Part shown: positions 7,248 through 10,104 of the stretch, piece by piece
Numbering within the stretch: position 1 is the first letter of the stretch
Layout of the letters: each line of letters opens with the position of its first letter
DNA from: Verrucomicrobiota bacterium
GTDB lineage: Bacteria > Verrucomicrobiota > Verrucomicrobiia > Chthoniobacterales > JAFAMB01
DNA: 10,104 nucleotides
Assembly (NCBI GenBank): GCA_019236035.1
Contig: JAFAJU010000182.1
Coordinates: forward strand, 1-10,104
Reading direction: 5' to 3'
Made by a program: the position numbers and the translations under genes
The notes under the pieces: generated by a model
Seen by the model: only the letters and a program-made list of their open reading frames with translations
What the model was told of the DNA's origin: nothing
Database searches by the model: none

Positions 7248-9753
7248 AAAACAACGTCGGCTCCGGATCGGAAATGATACTCTGGTGACTCAGAAAGTTG
7301 TCAGTTATCACGTGGTGTAGCTCTTGCGTCTCTGAAAGCAACTCATCCAGAAGCGCAAGCAATTCTTCATGACGCAGCAACCGGATGTGCGCCTCATCCT
7401 GGTTGATGAAAAAATTGTACCAATCCAGTCGCCGGATCGTTCTGAGCAGTTCGTCCAGGAAAGACTGCGCTTTTTGCGCGGTCGGCGAACTGTTCGGCAG
7501 CGACGCTCTGAGCAGTTCGGCGCATCGCCGGAGCGAGTACGTCACTGACCGAGGCATTTCGCCGTTTTGCCAGAGAAACTCCAGAACTTGCGGAGGTTCC
7601 GCTCTTGTCTGGTAAATGCGCCGGTACGCATCCCGTGAACCCAGAAGACGCAGAAACGCAGAGAGCTCGATCTCGATCGAGTGCAGCGAGTCCAGTCGCT
7701 TCACGATTGATTGGGCTACGCTGCTCGTCGCGTTCGCCGTCGTGATCGCCCGCTCAACGAATTGGCCCAGTTCGCTGAAGCGCCAGCCATCGTCTGCAAG
7801 CATCGAAAGTTGCGCTGTGGCAAAGAATTGCGGAATCACGGCCACCGCGGCATCTGACAGGCGTCGCGTCGTCTTTCGGGCCTCGCGATCTGTAGTCTCC
7901 GGACGAAAACGGCTGCGCATGAAAAAGCCGCGGAGCGTGCCCAGAGCCGACCATGCTTCTGGGCTGATAGTCTCGCGCAACGAATCGGCGTTTCTTATGC
8001 CCTTCTTTAGTATCGAATTAACGGAGCCCATCTCGCTGGAATCGAGCATAAGCCGGTACCGCTCAATTGGGCTGGCCATGCTGCGCCGTCCTTTCTTTCC
8101 AGCATGCTCCAAAGGCGGCAGCAGCCGGTTCCAAACCGGCCGATAGAGTTTCCGTTCCGCCGAGGTCAGTTCTTCCATCTCGATCGTTTCAATCACCTGG
8201 ATCATCTTCGATATATTCATCGCCCGCTCCAGGTAGCGCCCCAGCCAGTAAAAACCTTCCGCAACCCGGCTCGTGACCGGTCTGGCAGGTAAGATTTTCG
8301 GTCGTCGAAATGGCTCTGTCGTGGAAATGACAGTCGACAGCTCCTGGAGCACCCACGTGTCTTTGCCGCCGCCGCCATGCTGCGACTCGGTTCGCCCCTT
8401 CTCCGTCGCTGAAACCCGTGTAAGGGCGCCAGGAAAAACATCGAATCGATCGCCGTCGCGAATGCCGTACACAATATGATCTTGCAACCGCGAGGTCTTT
8501 TTTCCGTGCGAGAAGCAGACAGTCTCCGCGCAATCATCAACCGGCTGCGCAACAAAAAGATGTGGCGTACGTCGTACCTCTGTCCGGATCTCGTTCCAGG
8601 ACTTTTCGTCTCCCGTAAATTGTAAGAAACGTTCCCCCGTTAAAGTCCGCAGCTGGAACCGTTCTGGTTGTTCGAAGACCATCTCCCGTTGGTCCAGATC
8701 ACCGAGCCAGTAGGTTTGAATGGAAGGCAAAATGGGCGATTCCCCAAGGTAGAAGCGGATGATCGCATTGGAAAAATGAATCAGGCTGCGGTCATCTGCG
8801 AGCTGCGACCCAATACTATTAACAATTGATACGGTGCCTTTTCGAAAGCAGTGAACCAGACCCGGAATCCCAAGGTGACTTTCTCGTTTGAATACTAACG
8901 GGTCCAGCCATGGATCCGCGAGCCTGGAATAAATGACATCGACCCCCTCCAGGCCCGAGACTGTTCTTAGAAACACCCTGTCATCCAAGACCACCAGATC
9001 GCCGCCTTCTACAAGCGGAATTCCCATTCTCCTTGCCAGGAACCCGTGCTCAGAATAAACGGCGCTCTCCACCCCCGGGGTCAGCAGAACCACGGAAGGT
9101 TCGGGCCGCGGGGCGATCGCTCGCAGCCTCAGTAGGATGTCGGTCGGTATATCAGCTATCGATTCAACCGGCTGGCTCTGGAACAGTTCCGGCAACACAC
9201 GCGCCAGCAGACGCCTGTTTTGAATCATGTACGAGAGACCCGAGGCATGACTGAGGTAGTGGTTCTTGACCACAAGGCGGCCAGAGGCGTCTCGGCAGAT
9301 ACAAAGCCCGCTGAGGTGCAGGAAATGGCCCCCGGCAGGCCGCAGGCTGGCCGCGCTTCTCTGGAAGTTCGGGCTTCCCAGAGCCGCCGGGATCGGGATA
9401 AAGCCTTGTCTCAGAATCTCTCGGTCGCCGTACACGTCTTCCAGAAAGATGTCGAATGCGCGAAACCTTTGTTGAAAGCCGCTTACAATTTGCCTCCATT
9501 CATCGCTTGTGAAAACCTGCGGCAACAGGTCACAGAACCACGTATTATGATGATCCCCGGACGGAAGCTCGAACGTGATGCCCAATTCTCGCAACGTTGC
9601 ATCCAATCGTTCCTCCAGTTCCCGCAGGTCCGCAGAGGTTGCTCGTTCCAACTCGCTCACAAGCCCAGCATAGGGAGCGCGGGGTTGCCCTACCTGCGTA
9701 TCAAGCACTTCGTGCCAGCGTTTCTGAAGGCGCTTTCCGTTGTTCTCTACCAT
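7246..9753 (-). CDS. Circularly permuted ATP-grasp + alpha-E fusion protein
   Basis: With the start at 9753 the protein has 835 residues. Residues about 10-470 match the circularly permuted ATP-grasp family (COG2308): GITFEL, IFLEDVYGDREILRQGFIP, VVLLTPGVESAVYSEHGFLA, VEGGDLVV, FPGALTRVS and HGGGGKDTWVL (459-469). Residues 494-835 are an alpha-E domain (COG2307, DUF403), opening with TSRVAEGFYWLGRYLERA. The pair is predicted to act in peptide synthesis or tagging, unproven. Where stand-alone homologues have K-P-V-D-G-S-G-G-Y-G, this protein has QLRTLTGERF (367-376); where they have E-D-N-L-R-V-P-S-G, it has NHYLSHASG (164-172). The ATP site may therefore be altered or lost. An in-frame reading reaches an ATG at 10044, but the extra 97 residues are encoded by repeats. 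M at 9753 is the first start after them and places the family's W/Y-D-E motif near residue 13. No clear ribosome binding site is seen. Confidence 0.88.
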   Translation of the reverse strand: MVENNGKRLQKRWHEVLDTQVGQPRAPYAGLVSELERATSADLRELEERLDATLRELGITFELPSGDHHNTWFCDLLPQVFTSDEWRQIVSGFQQRFRAFDIFLEDVYGDREILRQGFIPIPAALGSPNFQRSAASLRPAGGHFLHLSGLCICRDASGRLVVKNHYLSHASGLSYMIQNRRLLARVLPELFQSQPVESIADIPTDILLRLRAIAPRPEPSVVLLTPGVESAVYSEHGFLARRMGIPLVEGGDLVVLDDRVFLRTVSGLEGVDVIYSRLADPWLDPLVFKRESHLGIPGLVHCFRKGTVSIVNSIGSQLADDRSLIHFSNAIIRFYLGESPILPSIQTYWLGDLDQREMVFEQPERFQLRTLTGERFLQFTGDEKSWNEIRTEVRRTPHLFVAQPVDDCAETVCFSHGKKTSRLQDHIVYGIRDGDRFDVFPGALTRVSATEKGRTESQHGGGGKDTWVLQELSTVISTTEPFRRPKILPARPVTSRVAEGFYWLGRYLERAMNISKMIQVIETIEMEELTSAERKLYRPVWNRLLPPLEHAGKKGRRSMASPIERYRLMLDSSEMGSVNSILKKGIRNADSLRETISPEAWSALGTLRGFFMRSRFRPETTDREARKTTRRLSDAAVAVIPQFFATAQLSMLADDGWRFSELGQFVERAITTANATSSVAQSIVKRLDSLHSIEIELSAFLRLLGSRDAYRRIYQTRAEPPQVLEFLWQNGEMPRSVTYSLRRCAELLRASLPNSSPTAQKAQSFLDELLRTIRRLDWYNFFINQDEAHIRLLRHEELLALLDELLSETQELHHVITDNFLSHQSIISDPEPTLF

Positions 9754-9811
9754 ACGGGTCTGTTCTCGGCTGACGATTCGGCTGAAAAAGCCCCTGATCG
9801 CGGATGACGCT

Positions 9812-9835
9812 TGGAGGGGAGCTGCCTGCAGCTCC
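9812..9835 (+). repeat. Dispersed hairpin repeat, third copy
   Basis: TGGAGGGG leads into GGAGCTGC-CT-GCAGCTCC (9818-9835), a perfect 8-base stem with a 2-base centre. It differs from the copy at 5052-5029 (other strand) by one base in the loop. A partial copy, GCTTGCAGCTCC, follows at 9869-9880. Confidence 0.85.
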
Positions 9836-9951
9836 CTTCTGCTCGCTCCCCCTACGCGCAGTTCCCATGCTTGCAGCTCCCATGGCGTCGCTCCACAACT
9901 CCCCGGTGCCGCGGAGAGTTTTTCAGCAATACCGGTTAACGGGAAACGACC

Positions 9952-9963
9952 CCTTGCGCAAGG
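9952..9963. promoter_or_regulatory. 12-base perfect palindrome, possible operator
   Basis: CCTTGCGCAAGG is a perfect palindrome about 200 bases before the ATP-grasp/alpha-E start codon. It is the only palindrome in this block that is not obviously part of the hairpin repeats. A dimeric regulator could bind it, but there is no second copy and no regulator gene in the window. Confidence 0.25.
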
Positions 9964-9988
9964 TTGGACTTGAGAAATGTAGGCTAGG

Positions 9989-10104
9989 ACGAGGCTCCGC
10001 CAACGGTAGGGCGAGGCTCCGTCCGAGCCGTGGAACGGAGCCACCGGCCAGCCGTGTGCATCCGCGTGGTCCGCGCATACAGCCGGTAGGGGCGCGCTCC
10101 CGCG
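9989..10104 (+). repeat. GC-rich dispersed repeat motifs (copy 2)
   Basis: This stretch holds GAGGCTCCG twice, at 9991-9999 and 10013-10021, the second within the 23-base motif (10011-10033) shared with 4832-4854. GGCTCCGT (10015-10022) and ACGGAGCC (10035-10042) form an 8-base stem with a 12-base loop. GGTAGGGG-CGCGCTCC at 10085-10100 matches 4771-4787. The repeat runs off the window edge. Confidence 0.75.

Larger units (their letters stand above)
9754..10104. other. Repeat-rich non-coding block upstream of the ATP-grasp gene
   Basis: These 351 bases run from the ATP-grasp/alpha-E start to the window edge. An open frame continues through 9754-10044, but its translation is composed of repeat sequence with no resemblance to the family. 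Contents: a hairpin repeat (9812-9835), a half-copy of it (9869-9880), a 12-base perfect palindrome (9952-9963) and GC-rich dispersed motifs (9989-10104). The promoter of the ATP-grasp gene should lie here or beyond, but I could not pick a convincing one. Confidence 0.7.

Noticed and set aside
7616..8146. A 176-residue plus-strand open frame rich in Arg and Ser
   Set aside because: It is antisense to the alpha-E domain and the Arg/Ser bias is typical of the complement of a GC-rich gene.
966..9753. Proteasome-like (Anbu) peptidase gene expected beside this gene set
   Set aside because: No open frame in the window shows an N-terminal nucleophile hydrolase pattern; if present it is outside the window.
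9220..9807. A 195-residue open frame on the plus strand opposite the ATP-grasp gene
   Set aside because: It lies antisense to a well-supported gene, has no recognisable domain, and its composition is that of a mirrored coding frame.

Overview
The window holds five complete bacterial protein-coding genes, all on the minus strand, plus two repeat-rich non-coding blocks. Read in the direction of transcription (high to low coordinates) the order is: a circularly permuted ATP-grasp/alpha-E fusion protein (9753-7246), a propionate--CoA ligase prpE (7153-5234), a 528-base non-coding block full of repeats (5233-4706), a stand-alone transglutaminase-like protein (4705-3830), a large transglutaminase + DUF2126 putative amidoligase (3788-966), and a membrane fatty acid desaturase (914-3). 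Gaps inside the gene groups are short (92, 41 and 51 bases). No tRNA, rRNA, CRISPR array or transposase was seen.

The core of the window is the conserved but biochemically uncharacterised set COG2308 (ATP-grasp) / COG2307 (alpha-E) / COG1305 (transglutaminase) / DUF2126. Comparative genomics has predicted that this set makes or modifies peptides or peptide tags. Both transglutaminase domains keep an intact Cys-His-Asp triad, and the DUF2126 part keeps its signature motifs. By contrast, the ATP-grasp part appears to have lost or altered the glycine-rich loop and the Glu-Asp-Asn metal motif of stand-alone homologues. It may therefore be a non-catalytic or altered partner, with DUF2126 as the likelier ligase. 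This is inference from remembered family motifs, not from an alignment.

A propionyl-CoA synthetase sits between the two halves of this set and a desaturase lies at its 3' end. Whether these two are functional partners or only neighbours cannot be decided from the sequence.

The blocks at 4706-5233 and 9754-10104 carry the same families of GC-rich dispersed repeats. These include short hairpins whose stems vary between copies with compensating base changes, an inverted pair of composite repeats about 90-100 bases long, an 8-base tandem repeat, and a shared 23-base direct repeat. Such repeats bracket the prpE + ATP-grasp block.

The organism is a bacterium with moderately high GC. The gene set together with abundant intergenic hairpin repeats fits a soil-type Verrucomicrobia or Acidobacteria genome, but this is a low-confidence guess with no phylogenetic marker in the window.
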